Shown here: positions 24,100 to 32,989 of the stretch, in pieces
Layout: the number at the start of each line of letters is the position of its first letter
Position numbering within the stretch: position 1 is the stretch's first letter
Source of the DNA: CAVZBW01 sp963778465
Lineage (GTDB): Bacteria > Actinomycetota > Acidimicrobiia > Acidimicrobiales > RAAP-2
DNA length: 64,000 nt
Direction: 5' to 3'
NCBI GenBank assembly: GCA_963778465.1
Contig: CAVZUK010000004.1
Span: 1 to 64,000, forward strand
Made by a program: the position numbers and the translations under genes
The notes under the pieces: generated by a model
Database searches by the model: none
Seen by the model: only the letters and a program-made list of their open reading frames with translations
What the model was told of the DNA's origin: nothing

Positions 24100-24825
24100 A
24101 TGAGCGTCCTCGATCCCGTACTGAAGAACGAGTTCTCCAAGCGCCTGTACGCGACGGTGGGGATCCGGAAGCCCTTCACCGTGCAGGCGTCGACGCCGCA
24201 CTACCGGATGCCCACCCTGGAGGAGGCCGGTGGCTACCTTCGCCTCGCTCCCTACGCAGGGCCGGAGATCCCGGCAGAGGAGTGGTTGAGCCTCGAATTC
24301 GTGACCTATCCGAGCGACCCGAGCACGTTCTTTGCTCCGCTCACCTCGGCGACGGGGGAAAACGTCCTGCGGGGCTTCTGGGACGACGGCAAGCCCGACC
24401 TCGATGGCATCTGGACGTCCAACGCCGAGAAGGCGCCGACCCTGCGCCGCTACGTCGAGGCCATAGAGAACCGCTTCGGGCGCGTGCAGCTGATACGCCA
24501 GGACCCCAACTCGCTTCGGGAGTGCCATTGGGGCCTCCATCTCGACGACAACAACCGGCTCAATCCCGAGACCAACGGCTGGGTGGTGCGGTTGTGGCTG
24601 GAGCTGACCGACGACCCTCACAGTGCCCTGGTCATGCGCTCCGGGGAGTTCGACCGCCAGGGCGAGGCGCGAGTCCCGCTCCCGAGGTACGCCCAGGCGG
24701 TCGTGGACTCCGAGCGGCTCTTCCACGGCGGCTATCACCACGGCCCCGCCACGCGCTACGCCCTCATCACGAGCCTGGAGAGCACCCCCCATCTCGAGGA
24801 GTGGATCCGGGCGCATCGCGCCTGA
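24100..24825 (+). CDS. Uncharacterised protein, possible Fe(II)/2-oxoglutarate oxygenase
   Basis: 241 residues with no signal or membrane segment. I do not recognise a named family. The C-terminal half looks like a double-stranded beta-helix oxygenase: an HxD-type motif in HWGLHLDDNN (His near 147), a strand WVVRLWLEL, a distal His in LFHGGYHHG (near 215) and an Arg shortly after it in RYALITSLES, in the order seen in aspartyl/asparaginyl beta-hydroxylase-like enzymes. The N-terminal ~120 residues (KPFTVQASTPHYRMPTLEEA) are unfamiliar. It sits between xer and rpsB with its own -10 box. Ribosomal-protein hydroxylation would be an attractive role, but nothing here proves it. Confidence 0.5.
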   Translation: MSVLDPVLKNEFSKRLYATVGIRKPFTVQASTPHYRMPTLEEAGGYLRLAPYAGPEIPAEEWLSLEFVTYPSDPSTFFAPLTSATGENVLRGFWDDGKPDLDGIWTSNAEKAPTLRRYVEAIENRFGRVQLIRQDPNSLRECHWGLHLDDNNRLNPETNGWVVRLWLELTDDPHSALVMRSGEFDRQGEARVPLPRYAQAVVDSERLFHGGYHHGPATRYALITSLESTPHLEEWIRAHRA

Positions 24826-25016
24826 CCCACGGGCCCGCTCGACATCGAGCCGGCGGACCTTCCGCTACCATGTGTAGCGCCTTGGCTCACGGGAGGACCC
24901 CTTCCGAGCGCCGGGCTCGACCCAAACACGACCAACCACGCACCCGAGCGCGTTCTTCGGTCGCCCCCACCGGGGGTGCAGCGCACGGGGAGGAACAACC
25001 GATCAGGAGGACACCG
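24826..25016 (+). promoter_or_regulatory. rpsB leader and promoter region
   Basis: 191 bp without a gene. TACCAT at 24866-24871 is a plausible -10, which would leave a ~140-nt leader before rpsB. S2 leaders often carry autoregulatory structure; I see GC-rich pairing potential near 24965-24990 but no clear known motif. AGGAGG (25005-25010) is a strong ribosome site 6 bp before ATG 25017. Confidence 0.45.
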
Positions 25017-26033
25017 ATGGCCGTCGTCACCATGCGGCAGCTGCTCGAAGCAGGAGTGCACTTCGGGCATCAGACCCGCCGCTGGAACCCCAAGATGCGT
25101 CGCTTCATCCTCGGCGAGCGCAACGGGATCTATCTCATCGATCTCCGCCGCACGCTCGAGGGCGTCGAGACCGCCTATTCCTACGTCCGTGACCTGACCG
25201 CCTCCGGTGGCGCCATCCTGTTCGTCGGGACCAAGAAGCAGACACAGGGTCCGATCGCCACCTACGCGACCGCGTGCGGCATGCCGTACGTGAACCAGCG
25301 CTGGCTGGGCGGGTTCCTCACGAACTTCACCACCGTGTCCTCGCGGGTCCAGAGGATGCGGGAGCTCGAGTCGATGCAGGAGGCCGGGGACTTCGAGGGC
25401 ATGCCCAAGCGTGAGGCGCTGCGGCACGTGCGGGAGCTCGAGAAGCTCCGTCGGAACCTCGGCGGCATCAGCAAGCTCGACCGCTTGCCCGACGCCATCT
25501 TCGTGATCGACACGAAGAAGGAGCACATCGCGGTGACGGAGGCCAACAAGCTCGGCCTGCCCGTCGTCGCGGTCGTCGACACCAACTGCGATCCCGACGT
25601 CATCGACTACGTGATCCCCGGCAACGACGACGCGATCCGCTCGGGGATGCTCATGTGCCGGGTGCTTGCGGACGCGGTGGTCGAGGGGCGCTACATCGCC
25701 GCCCACCGGCCCGCCGAGCCGGCACCCCAGGCCGAGTCCAACGGGCGTGCCAACGGCCGGGCCGGCGGCCCGCGGCGGGCTCCGGCTCCGAGCCGCCCCG
25801 CGCCCACAGCGCAGGCCACCGCCGAGCCCACCGCGCAGGCCACAGCGCAGCCCGCCGCCGAGCCCACCGCGCAGGCCACAGCGCAGCCCGCCGCCGAGCC
25901 CACCGCGCAGGCCACCGCCGAGCCCGCCGCCGCGCCCCCAGCGGGGGCCGAGCCGGCATCCGCCCCGACCCCGGACGCGATCGGGGAGACTTCCAGCGAG
26001 CCTGTTGCAACCGAGACGACGGGGGACCAGTGA
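25017..26033 (+). CDS. rpsB: 30S ribosomal protein S2 with long repeat-rich C-terminal tail
   Basis: 338 residues. Residues 1-~228 are standard S2: MRQLLEAGVHFGHQTRRWNP, GTKKQTQGPIATYATACGMP, VNQRWLGGFLTNF, DAIFVIDTKKEHIAVTEANK and VDTNCDPDVIDYVIPGNDDA. S2 is a late-assembling small-subunit protein. About 110 extra residues follow, low in complexity and built on a 12-residue Pro/Thr/Ala/Gln/Glu period. The stop overlaps the tsf start (TGATG). Confidence 0.97.
   Translation: MAVVTMRQLLEAGVHFGHQTRRWNPKMRRFILGERNGIYLIDLRRTLEGVETAYSYVRDLTASGGAILFVGTKKQTQGPIATYATACGMPYVNQRWLGGFLTNFTTVSSRVQRMRELESMQEAGDFEGMPKREALRHVRELEKLRRNLGGISKLDRLPDAIFVIDTKKEHIAVTEANKLGLPVVAVVDTNCDPDVIDYVIPGNDDAIRSGMLMCRVLADAVVEGRYIAAHRPAEPAPQAESNGRANGRAGGPRRAPAPSRPAPTAQATAEPTAQATAQPAAEPTAQATAQPAAEPTAQATAEPAAAPPAGAEPASAPTPDAIGETSSEPVATETTGDQ
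25824..25931 (+). repeat. 36-bp tandem repeat within the rpsB tail
   Basis: Three consecutive 36-bp units start at 25824, 25860 and 25896, each beginning GAGCCCACCGCGCAGGCCAC; the first two are identical and the third diverges at its end. They encode a 12-residue period rich in Ala, Gln and Pro. Confidence 0.85.
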
Positions 26034-26827
26034 TGGCCGCGTACAGCGCGCGAGACGTTCAGGAGCTCCGTCGGGCAACCGGTGTCGGCATGCTCGACGC
26101 CAAGAGAGCGCTCGAGGAGAGCGACGGGGACCTCGCGGCCGCCGGCCAGTGGCTGCGCGTCCAAGGTCTCGCCGGAGCGGCCAAGCGCGCCGGTCGCGAG
26201 GCGTCCCAGGGCGCCGTCGCGGTCGCTCGCATCGACGACCACGCCGCGATAATCGAATTGCGATGCGAGACCGACTTCGTGGCGAAGTCCCAGGAGTTCG
26301 TGGGTCTCGTGGAGGAGATGGCCGCGTCGGTGGCGTCCAAGGGCGAGGAGGCGCTCGACGGCCTCGCCGACGAGATCGACCGGCTGCGGACCTCCCTCAA
26401 GGAGAACATCTCGGTCGGTCGCGTCGTGCGCCTCGAGGCCGGCGAGGGCGAGATCGTGGACACCTACCTCCACCAGCAGGCGGGGCGTGGGGTCAACGGC
26501 GTCGCCGTCGTGCTCCGGGGTGGCACCTCCGAGCTGGCGCACGAGCTGGCGTTGCACATCGCCTCGGCGAGGCCGCAGTACCTGCGTCGAGAGGACGTGC
26601 CCCAGGAGGAGGTCGATCGGGAGCGGGCGACCGTCGAGGAGATCAGCAAGAACGAGGGGAAGCCGGAGGCCGCGCTCGGCAAGATCGTCGAGGGCAGGAT
26701 GAACGGCTGGTTCAAGGAGCGCTGCCTGCTCGAGCAGTCCTACGTTCGCGACGAGAAGAAAAAGGTGGTCGACCTACTCGGATCGGCCGAGGTGGTGGCC
26801 TTCGCCCAGGTGGTCATCGGCGGCTGA
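26033..26827 (+). CDS. tsf: Elongation factor Ts
   Basis: 264 residues: the UBA-like N-terminus (VQELRRATGVGMLDAKRALE), the conserved core with ELRCETDFVAKSQEF, the dimer region with ELALHIASARPQYL, and the C-terminal EEISKNEGKPEAALGKIVEG. EF-Ts recharges EF-Tu with GTP. The ATG overlaps the rpsB stop by one base, so the pair is translationally coupled as in most bacteria. Confidence 0.97.
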   Translation: MAAYSARDVQELRRATGVGMLDAKRALEESDGDLAAAGQWLRVQGLAGAAKRAGREASQGAVAVARIDDHAAIIELRCETDFVAKSQEFVGLVEEMAASVASKGEEALDGLADEIDRLRTSLKENISVGRVVRLEAGEGEIVDTYLHQQAGRGVNGVAVVLRGGTSELAHELALHIASARPQYLRREDVPQEEVDRERATVEEISKNEGKPEAALGKIVEGRMNGWFKERCLLEQSYVRDEKKKVVDLLGSAEVVAFAQVVIGG

Positions 26828-26872
26828 CCGTCGGGCACCGTCCGGGCGCGATCGAAAGAAGGCACGGCGTCG

Positions 26873-27592
26873 ATGGCCAAGGCAAAGAGGGTCGTCCTCA
26901 AGATGTCGGGCGAGGCGCTGGCCTCCACGGCCTCCGACGAGACGATTGACTCGGCCGTGGTCGAGCGCCTCGCTGCGGAGATCGCCAAGGCGCGGATCGA
27001 GCTCGAGCTGGAGCTCGCCGTGATGGTCGGTGGCGGCAACATCTGGCGCGGCGAGACCGGCGCCGGTGCGGGCATGGATCGGGCCACGTCCGACGTCATG
27101 GGCATGCTCGGCACGGTCATCAACGCGCTGGCGCTGCAGGACGCGCTCGAGCACTACGGACAGGCGACGCGGGTACTCACGGCGGTGCACATGGCCGAGG
27201 TGGCCGAGCCGTACATCCGGCGCCGGGCGATCCGGCACCTGGAGAAGGGCCGTGTGGTCATCTTCGCCGCAGGGATGGGCAACCCGTACTTCACCACCGA
27301 TACCTCTGCCGCCCTCCGGGCCGCCGAGATCGAGGCCGAGCTCCTCTACAAGGGCACGCACTCGGGGATCGACGGGGTGTACACCGCCGACCCAAAGGTG
27401 GAACCACGGGCCGAACGCCTCCGTGAGATCGGGTACATGGAGGTCGTCGCCCGCGACCTGCGCTTCATGGACCTCACGGCCATCACCTTCTGCAAGGACA
27501 ACGGCCTGCCCATCGTGGTGTTCGACCTGATGGCACCGGGAAACGTGCGTCGTGCGCTCGCAGGCGAGCAGATCGGTACGCTGGTTCGCTGA
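26873..27592 (+). CDS. pyrH: UMP kinase
   Basis: 239 residues of the amino-acid-kinase fold: VVLKMSGEALAST, VMVGGGNIWRG, MDRATSDVMGMLGTVINALA, RRAIRHLEKGRVVIFAAGMG, FTTDTSAALRAAEIEA and GIDGVYTADPK. It phosphorylates UMP in pyrimidine nucleotide supply. AAAGAAGG lies upstream of ATG 26873. The stop overlaps the frr start (TGATG). Confidence 0.97.
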   Translation: MAKAKRVVLKMSGEALASTASDETIDSAVVERLAAEIAKARIELELELAVMVGGGNIWRGETGAGAGMDRATSDVMGMLGTVINALALQDALEHYGQATRVLTAVHMAEVAEPYIRRRAIRHLEKGRVVIFAAGMGNPYFTTDTSAALRAAEIEAELLYKGTHSGIDGVYTADPKVEPRAERLREIGYMEVVARDLRFMDLTAITFCKDNGLPIVVFDLMAPGNVRRALAGEQIGTLVR

Positions 27593-28161
27593 TGGACGAC
27601 GACCTGGTGACGATGACCATGGAGGACGCCCTGGAGCGGATGCAAAAGGCGGTCGAGCATGTGCGGCACGACTTCGGCACCGTGCGGACCGGTCGTGCCG
27701 CCCCCGCGCTGGTCGAGAACCTCGTGGTCGACTACTACGGCTCCCAGGCCTCCCTGCGCCAGCTGGCGGGGTTCAGCGTCCCCGAGGCGCGGCTTCTCGT
27801 CATCTCGCCGTACGACAAGGGTTCGGTGGGATCCATCGAGCGGGCGATCCAGACGTCGGATCTGGGTATCACACCCTCCAACGACGGCCAGGTCATTCGC
27901 CTCTCGTTCCCGCAGCTGACCGAGGAGCGCCGAAAGGAGCTCGTCCGATTGGTCCGCCACAAGGCCGAGGAGGGCCGCGTGGCCGTCCGGAACCTCCGGC
28001 GCTCCGTTCGGGACGATCTCAAGGGACTGGAAAAGGAGGGTGCGCTGTCCAGCGACGAGCTCGAGCGTGTCGAGAAGGACCTCGAGAAACGCACGCACGA
28101 GCAAGTCGAGGCGATCGATCGGCTGCTGGCCCACAAAGAGCAGGAACTGCTCGAGGTGTGA
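27592..28161 (+). CDS. frr: Ribosome recycling factor
   Basis: 189 residues: RMQKAVEHVRHDFGTVRTGR and AAPALVENLVVDYYG, then LVISPYDKGSVGSIERAIQT, ITPSNDGQVIRLSFPQLTEE and the long C-terminal helix ERRKELVRLVRHKAEEGRVA. RRF splits post-termination ribosomes with EF-G. The last eight codons form the first unit of a tandem repeat that continues beyond the stop (28135-28236). Confidence 0.97.
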   Translation: MDDDLVTMTMEDALERMQKAVEHVRHDFGTVRTGRAAPALVENLVVDYYGSQASLRQLAGFSVPEARLLVISPYDKGSVGSIERAIQTSDLGITPSNDGQVIRLSFPQLTEERRKELVRLVRHKAEEGRVAVRNLRRSVRDDLKGLEKEGALSSDELERVEKDLEKRTHEQVEAIDRLLAHKEQELLEV

Positions 28162-28236
28162 AAGAGCAGGAACTGCTCGAGGTGTGAGGGCTGGAGCCGC
28201 TCGAGGCGTGACGGAGCGAGAGTCGCTCGAAGTGTG
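28135..28236 (+). repeat. Four tandem stem-loop units at and after the frr stop
   Basis: Units begin at 28135, 28161, 28187 and 28211 with lengths 26, 26, 24 and 26 bp. The first two are identical and each ends in GTG followed by A, giving a TGA at every unit boundary. Units 1, 2 and 4 contain perfect 5-bp inverted repeats (GAGCAGGAACTGCTC twice, GAGCGAGAGTCGCTC once), with the stem kept in unit 4 by compensating changes. The array joins frr to the cdsA start region. Confidence 0.75.
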
Positions 28237-28248
28237 ACAGGAGTTGTG

Positions 28249-30233
28249 GTGGACGAACCGAGGGACAACCGGAACCAGGGACCGGGTATGACACGCTCGG
28301 GGAGGGTCCGCATCATCGGTGCGGAACCTGCGGCCCAGCGGGCCGCCGGACAATCCGACGACGTCCAGGAGGGAGCCGAGGGAGCCGAGGGGGCCGCCAG
28401 GCCTCCGGGAGACGACCCACGGGGCGCGGCGGGGCGGGCTGGCACGGCCGGTCAGCAATACGACGAGGAGCTGCCGTGGCCGCGCCCGGACGATCCCTGG
28501 GAGTCTGATCCGGAGCTGCCCCACTGGACCGACGCGCCGACGGGGGAGGTCCCGGCGGTGCTCCGCCACGACGAGGACACCCCGGCCGGCGGGGACGATC
28601 CGTGGTCGTCGGTGCCACCCCCGAGCTGGAGGGAGGAGAACCTCGACTGGGAGTCCCACGAAGGCTCCTTCACGGCGTCGATGCTCGCCGAGGAAGAGCC
28701 TCCCGGCATGCTCGACGACACCAACGCCCTTGAGCAGCCCTGGAGGTTCGACATCCCGGCCGGGCGAGGACAGGCGGGGGGACAGACCTACGTGCCCGGA
28801 GCGCCGGGGTCAGAAGCCCAGGATCCCCGAGCGCAAGCAGGCGATCTCGGCACTCCGATGCATCCGACCGACCTCGACGAGCCGACGGACACGCTTCCCG
28901 CGGTGGGGCGAGGGCCACAGGGGGGCGCGGTGGCCCGAGCGGGCCCGTCGACGAGGAGTTCTACGTCGACCGCAGGACCGGGGCCCCGTACGAGGAGGCC
29001 CCCTACGCCGAAGAGACCTACGTCGCTGCCTCGGCGCAGGGAGACCCCCGCGGCGCGGAGCACCCGTACGCCGACGATCGCTACGCCGCCAGCGGCGTCG
29101 AGCGCTCGGCGGGTGGCGACTCGATCTACGACTACGAGGTGGGACCACAGGGTGGCCAGCCCTCTCCGAGCGCCTCTGCCGGCATCGTGGACGCCGACGA
29201 GATCATGGCCGCCGGCGCCGCGGACCCCTCGGGGAGGGGACGTGGCGAACGCCGGCTGATGGGCCGGCGCCCGCAGGGCGCCGCGGGGACCGCCGTGGAG
29301 GCGCCACCCCCCGCCGCAGCGGTTGCGTCATCCCGGGCAGGGGCCGATCGCCGGGAAGGGCCGGCAGGCGCGGTCCGCACCCAACCCCCACCGGGACCGC
29401 GCCGGGAGGTGCACGTCGACCGGAACCTGCCGGTCGCCATCGCCACGGCCGTGGCGATCGGGGCGATCACGCTCATCGCCTTCAAGCTGGGCAACGTCGC
29501 CTCGCTGCTGTGGATCACCCTGCTCGTCGTGGTGGCGGCCGCCGAGGGCTTTGCCGCGCTCCGTCGGGCCAACTACCGGCCAGCCACGTTGCTCGGTCTG
29601 GTCGCCGTCGTGGGCATCATGATCGGCACGTACAACAAGGGAACCCAGGCAATCCCGCTGGCGATCATCATGCTCTTCGCCTTCACCCTCGTCTGGTACC
29701 TGGCAGGGGTCGAGCACGCCGAGCCCGTCCGGGGGACCGCCAGCACCCTGCTCATCTTCTGCTGGGTCGGCGTCTTCACTTCGTACGCGGCGCTGCTGCT
29801 CAATCCCAGCCTCTTCCCGGACCGTCATGGGATCGCCTTCCTCCTCGGAGCGATCATCACGGCAGTGGCGTACGACGTGGGCGCCCTGGCGGTGGGCTCG
29901 TGGATCGGGCGGCGGCCCCTCGCGCCGAGCATCAGCCCCAACAAGACGTGGGAAGGCCTCTTCGGCGGGGCGGCGGCTTCGATCCTCGTCGCGATCGTCG
30001 TGGTGCACGCCATCTCGCCGTGGACCGTGGGCAAGGCGTTGGCGCTCGGAATCGTCGTCGCCGTCGTGGCGCCGCTGGGCGACCTGTGCGAATCGCTGAT
30101 CAAGCGCGGGCTCGACCTGAAGGACATGGGTCGGCTGCTGCCCGGCCACGGTGGGCTGCTCGATCGGTTCGACAGCCTGATCTTCGTGATCCCGGCGACC
30201 TACTACCTCGTGAAGGCCGTCCACCTGGGCTGA
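28249..30233 (+). CDS. cdsA: Phosphatidate cytidylyltransferase with long N-terminal extension (one frame change)
   Basis: CDP-diacylglycerol synthase, the branch point of phospholipid synthesis. The C-terminal ~270 residues, from NLPVAIATAVAIGAITLIAF, are multi-pass membrane, with SPNKTWEGLFGGAAASILVA and the signature PLGDLCESLIKRGLDLKDMG then LLPGHGGLLDRFDS. Upstream runs a ~300-residue acidic, Pro-rich extension (SGRVRIIGAEPAAQ, DPELPHWTDAPTGEVPAVLR). The 5' part and the part from VDEEFYVDRRTGAPY onward lie in different frames. The switch needed falls between about 28865 and 28945, most likely at the G6 run 28920-28925. GTG 28249 has AGGAG five bases upstream. If the shift is real, an internal start could still give the catalytic domain. 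Confidence 0.85.
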
Positions 30234-30375
30234 CCCCGTGGGGCCCGACGCCCGATGCACGTTGCGCGGGCGGTCGACGGTCCGAGGCCCAGGGTACGGT
30301 GACGGCGAATCCGTGGGTCGAGATGCCATGCTGTAGGGGCGGCGACCGGATGATCCCGGCAAGCAATGGAGCCAC

Positions 30376-31557
30376 ATGGCGGTGACCAAAGTGAGCCTGG
30401 TCGGTTCGACCGGCTCGATAGGAACGCAGGCCGTCGAGGTCGTTTCGGCCAGCCCCGACCGCTTCGAGGTGGTGGCCCTCGCCGCCCAGCGCTCGGTCAA
30501 GGAGCTGGCCGCTCAGGCCACGGCACTGCGTCCCGAGCTCGTCGCCATCGGCGATCCCAGCCTGGCCTCGGAGCTCGCGAGATCGGTCCCGAGCGGCACG
30601 GAGGTCGTTGCCGGGGAGGCAGGGCTCGTCGAGGCCGCGACACGTGCCGAGGTCGTGGTGAACGGGGTGGTCGGTTTCGCCGGACTGCCGGTGACCATGG
30701 CCGCTCTGGAGGCGGGGGCCCGTCTGGCCCTGGCCAACAAGGAATCCCTCATCGCCGGCGCCCCGGTCGTCCAGCGAGCCCGCCGCACGCCAGGTGCAGA
30801 GATCGTCCCGGTCGACTCGGAGCACTGCGCCATCCACCAGTGCCTGAGCGCCGTCGAAGGGTCGGAAGAGGAGCGCAACGCCCAGGTGGCGCGCCTCATC
30901 GTCACCGCGTCCGGAGGCCCGTTCCGCGGCAGGTCCCGGTCGCAGCTCGCGGCGGTCTCGGTGGACGAGGCCCTTGCGCATCCCACCTGGAGCATGGGTC
31001 CGAAGATCACGATCGACTCGTCGACATTGATGAACAAGGGCCTCGAGGTCATCGAGGCCCACGAGCTGTTCGGCATTCCCTATGAGCGCGTGCACGTCAT
31101 GGTGCATCCGCAGTCCATCGTCCATTCGATGGTCGAGCTGATCGACGGGACGACCCTGGCTCAGCTCTCGCGGCCCGACATGCGTCTCCCCATCGGGTAC
31201 GCCATGGGTTGGCCTCGCCGGCTCGACGTGCCTTTCGGGGCCATCGACTGGACCCAGGCCCTCGAGCTCACGTTCGAGGCGCCGGACCGCTCCGTGTTCC
31301 GCTGCCTCGATCTCGCGTACGAGGCGGGCCGGCGCAGTGGGAGCGCTCCCGCGTGGCTCAGCGCAGCGAACGAGGTCGCGGTCGAGGCGTTCCTCGGGGG
31401 CCGGCTTCCGTGGCTCGCCATCGGAGAGGTCGTGGCCGAGACCTTGGAGGCCTGGCCCGACGAGCCGCTCGACGGCGTGGCCGACGTCCTCGGCGCCGAC
31501 GCGGCCGCACGAGGCCGTGCCCGCCTCGTGGTGGAGCGCCTGCAGGCGGCGGCATGA
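30376..31557 (+). CDS. dxr: 1-deoxy-D-xylulose 5-phosphate reductoisomerase
   Basis: 393 residues. The NADPH site (VSLVGSTGSIGTQAVEVV), the metal/substrate motifs ALANKESLIAGAPVV, VDSEHCAIHQCL, TASGGPFR, HPTWSMGPKITIDSSTLMNK and VHPQSIVHSMVE are all present. It makes methylerythritol phosphate, the committed step of the MEP isoprenoid pathway; ispG, a later step, is two genes downstream. GGAG lies 4 bp before ATG 30376. The stop overlaps the rseP start (ATGA). Confidence 0.97.
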   Translation: MAVTKVSLVGSTGSIGTQAVEVVSASPDRFEVVALAAQRSVKELAAQATALRPELVAIGDPSLASELARSVPSGTEVVAGEAGLVEAATRAEVVVNGVVGFAGLPVTMAALEAGARLALANKESLIAGAPVVQRARRTPGAEIVPVDSEHCAIHQCLSAVEGSEEERNAQVARLIVTASGGPFRGRSRSQLAAVSVDEALAHPTWSMGPKITIDSSTLMNKGLEVIEAHELFGIPYERVHVMVHPQSIVHSMVELIDGTTLAQLSRPDMRLPIGYAMGWPRRLDVPFGAIDWTQALELTFEAPDRSVFRCLDLAYEAGRRSGSAPAWLSAANEVAVEAFLGGRLPWLAIGEVVAETLEAWPDEPLDGVADVLGADAAARGRARLVVERLQAAA

Positions 31558-32954
31558 GGACGCCCGCCCCGACCGACCTGTGGGAGGCGACACCAGCGCA
31601 CCCCGAGGTCGCCGTTGGAGACGAGCCCGGCGAGCCGGGGGAGCCCGGTCGACCCGAGCCCGGAGGCTCGGAGGATCAGCCGGGGCGACCCGGCCAGCGC
31701 GCCAACGTCGGCGCACTTGTGCGCCTCGCCGTGGTGGTGGCGGCGATCGTCGCGCTCTTCGTGGGCTTCGGCGAAACCAACCTCCTGATCGTGATCGTCG
31801 CCGTCATCGTCATGGTGATGGTGCACGAGCTCGGCCACCTGGTCGCCGCCAAGCGCAGCCACATGAAGGTCACGGAGTACTTCGTGGGCTTCGGCCCGCG
31901 CCTGTGGTCGATCCGCCGAGGCGAGACCGAATACGGCATCAAGGCCATCCCTGCCGGGGGCTACGTCAAGATCCCCGGGATGACCAACCTCGAGGAGGTC
32001 CCTCCCGAGGACGAGCCCCGCACCTACCGCCAGCAGCCGTTCCACAACCGGTTGGCCGTCGCCGTGGCGGGCTCCTTCATGCACTTCGTGATGGCGCTCG
32101 TCCTGGCATGGGTGGCCCTGGTCTTCATCGGCGCCCCCAGCGCCTCCCAGGTCACGGTCGCGGGATTCGTCCACTGGCCGGGCCACGCCCAAACCGCCGC
32201 CCAGCTCGCCGGGCTCCGGGAGGGGGACCGGATCGTCTCGGTCAACGGTCATCCGGTCAACGGCTCGCAGGTCCTCGAGTCCACGATCCGCAACTCCGCC
32301 GGCGAGCCGGTCACCGTCGTCGTCGACCGGGGCGGCCGCGATTTGACCCTCCACGTCACGCCGGTGGACGGCCGCCGCCTGTCGGGGGGTGGAGAGTCGG
32401 TCTCGGGTTCCTCGAGCCACCCGGTCGGGCTCATCGGCATCGAGCTCGGGTCGCCGTCGGTGCCCGAGAACCCGATCTCGGCCGTGGGGTCGTCGTTCGC
32501 CACGATCGGACGCATCACGTCGGGGGAGGTGACCGGCCTTGGTCACGTCTTCTCGCCGCACGGGATCTCCTCCTACGTCTCGCAGGTCTCCAACTCTCAG
32601 GTGGCGGCCCAGGACGCGAAGAACGGGACGCCGCGGCTCCAGTCGATCGTCGGCGTCGTCAACACGGCGACGCAAGGGGCCCAGGCGGGGACCTTCTACC
32701 TGCTCGAGGTCCTGGTCATCCTCAACATCGTGATCGGCCTGGTCAACCTTTTCCCGATGCTGCCACTCGACGGCGGGCACGTGGCCATCGCCGTCTACGA
32801 GCGCATCCGCTCCCGCCGGGGCCGGCCGTACCACGCCGACGCCGCCAAGCTGATGCCGGTCGCCTACGCCATGGTCGCCCTCCTGGTGGTGCTGTTCACC
32901 ACCACGCTCTACCTGGACCTGACGCACCCGGTGGCCAACCCCTTCCACGGCTGA
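31554..32954 (+). CDS. rseP: Site-2 intramembrane metalloprotease RseP/RasP-like
   Basis: 466 residues. Zinc motif HELGH at residues 91-95 in the first membrane segment cluster, the conserved GPRLWSIRRGETEYGIKAIP and AGGYVKIPGM, a PDZ domain (LAGLREGDRIVSVNGHPVNG) and the second active-site motif NLFPMLPLDGGH near the C-terminus. It cleaves transmembrane anti-sigma factors or signal-peptide remnants. The N-terminal ~50 residues are acidic and disordered, which is unusual in length. It sits between dxr and ispG, the common order. Confidence 0.94.
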   Translation: MRTPAPTDLWEATPAHPEVAVGDEPGEPGEPGRPEPGGSEDQPGRPGQRANVGALVRLAVVVAAIVALFVGFGETNLLIVIVAVIVMVMVHELGHLVAAKRSHMKVTEYFVGFGPRLWSIRRGETEYGIKAIPAGGYVKIPGMTNLEEVPPEDEPRTYRQQPFHNRLAVAVAGSFMHFVMALVLAWVALVFIGAPSASQVTVAGFVHWPGHAQTAAQLAGLREGDRIVSVNGHPVNGSQVLESTIRNSAGEPVTVVVDRGGRDLTLHVTPVDGRRLSGGGESVSGSSSHPVGLIGIELGSPSVPENPISAVGSSFATIGRITSGEVTGLGHVFSPHGISSYVSQVSNSQVAAQDAKNGTPRLQSIVGVVNTATQGAQAGTFYLLEVLVILNIVIGLVNLFPMLPLDGGHVAIAVYERIRSRRGRPYHADAAKLMPVAYAMVALLVVLFTTTLYLDLTHPVANPFHG

Positions 32955-32977
32955 CCCCCCTGGGGTGAGCGACACGG

Positions 32978-32983
32978 CACAAT
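32978..32983 (+). promoter_or_regulatory. -10 box (CACAAT) for leaderless ispG
   Basis: CACAAT is followed by six bases and then the GTG at 32990; no Shine-Dalgarno site is present. Confidence 0.45.
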
Positions 32984-32989
32984 GGGGTT

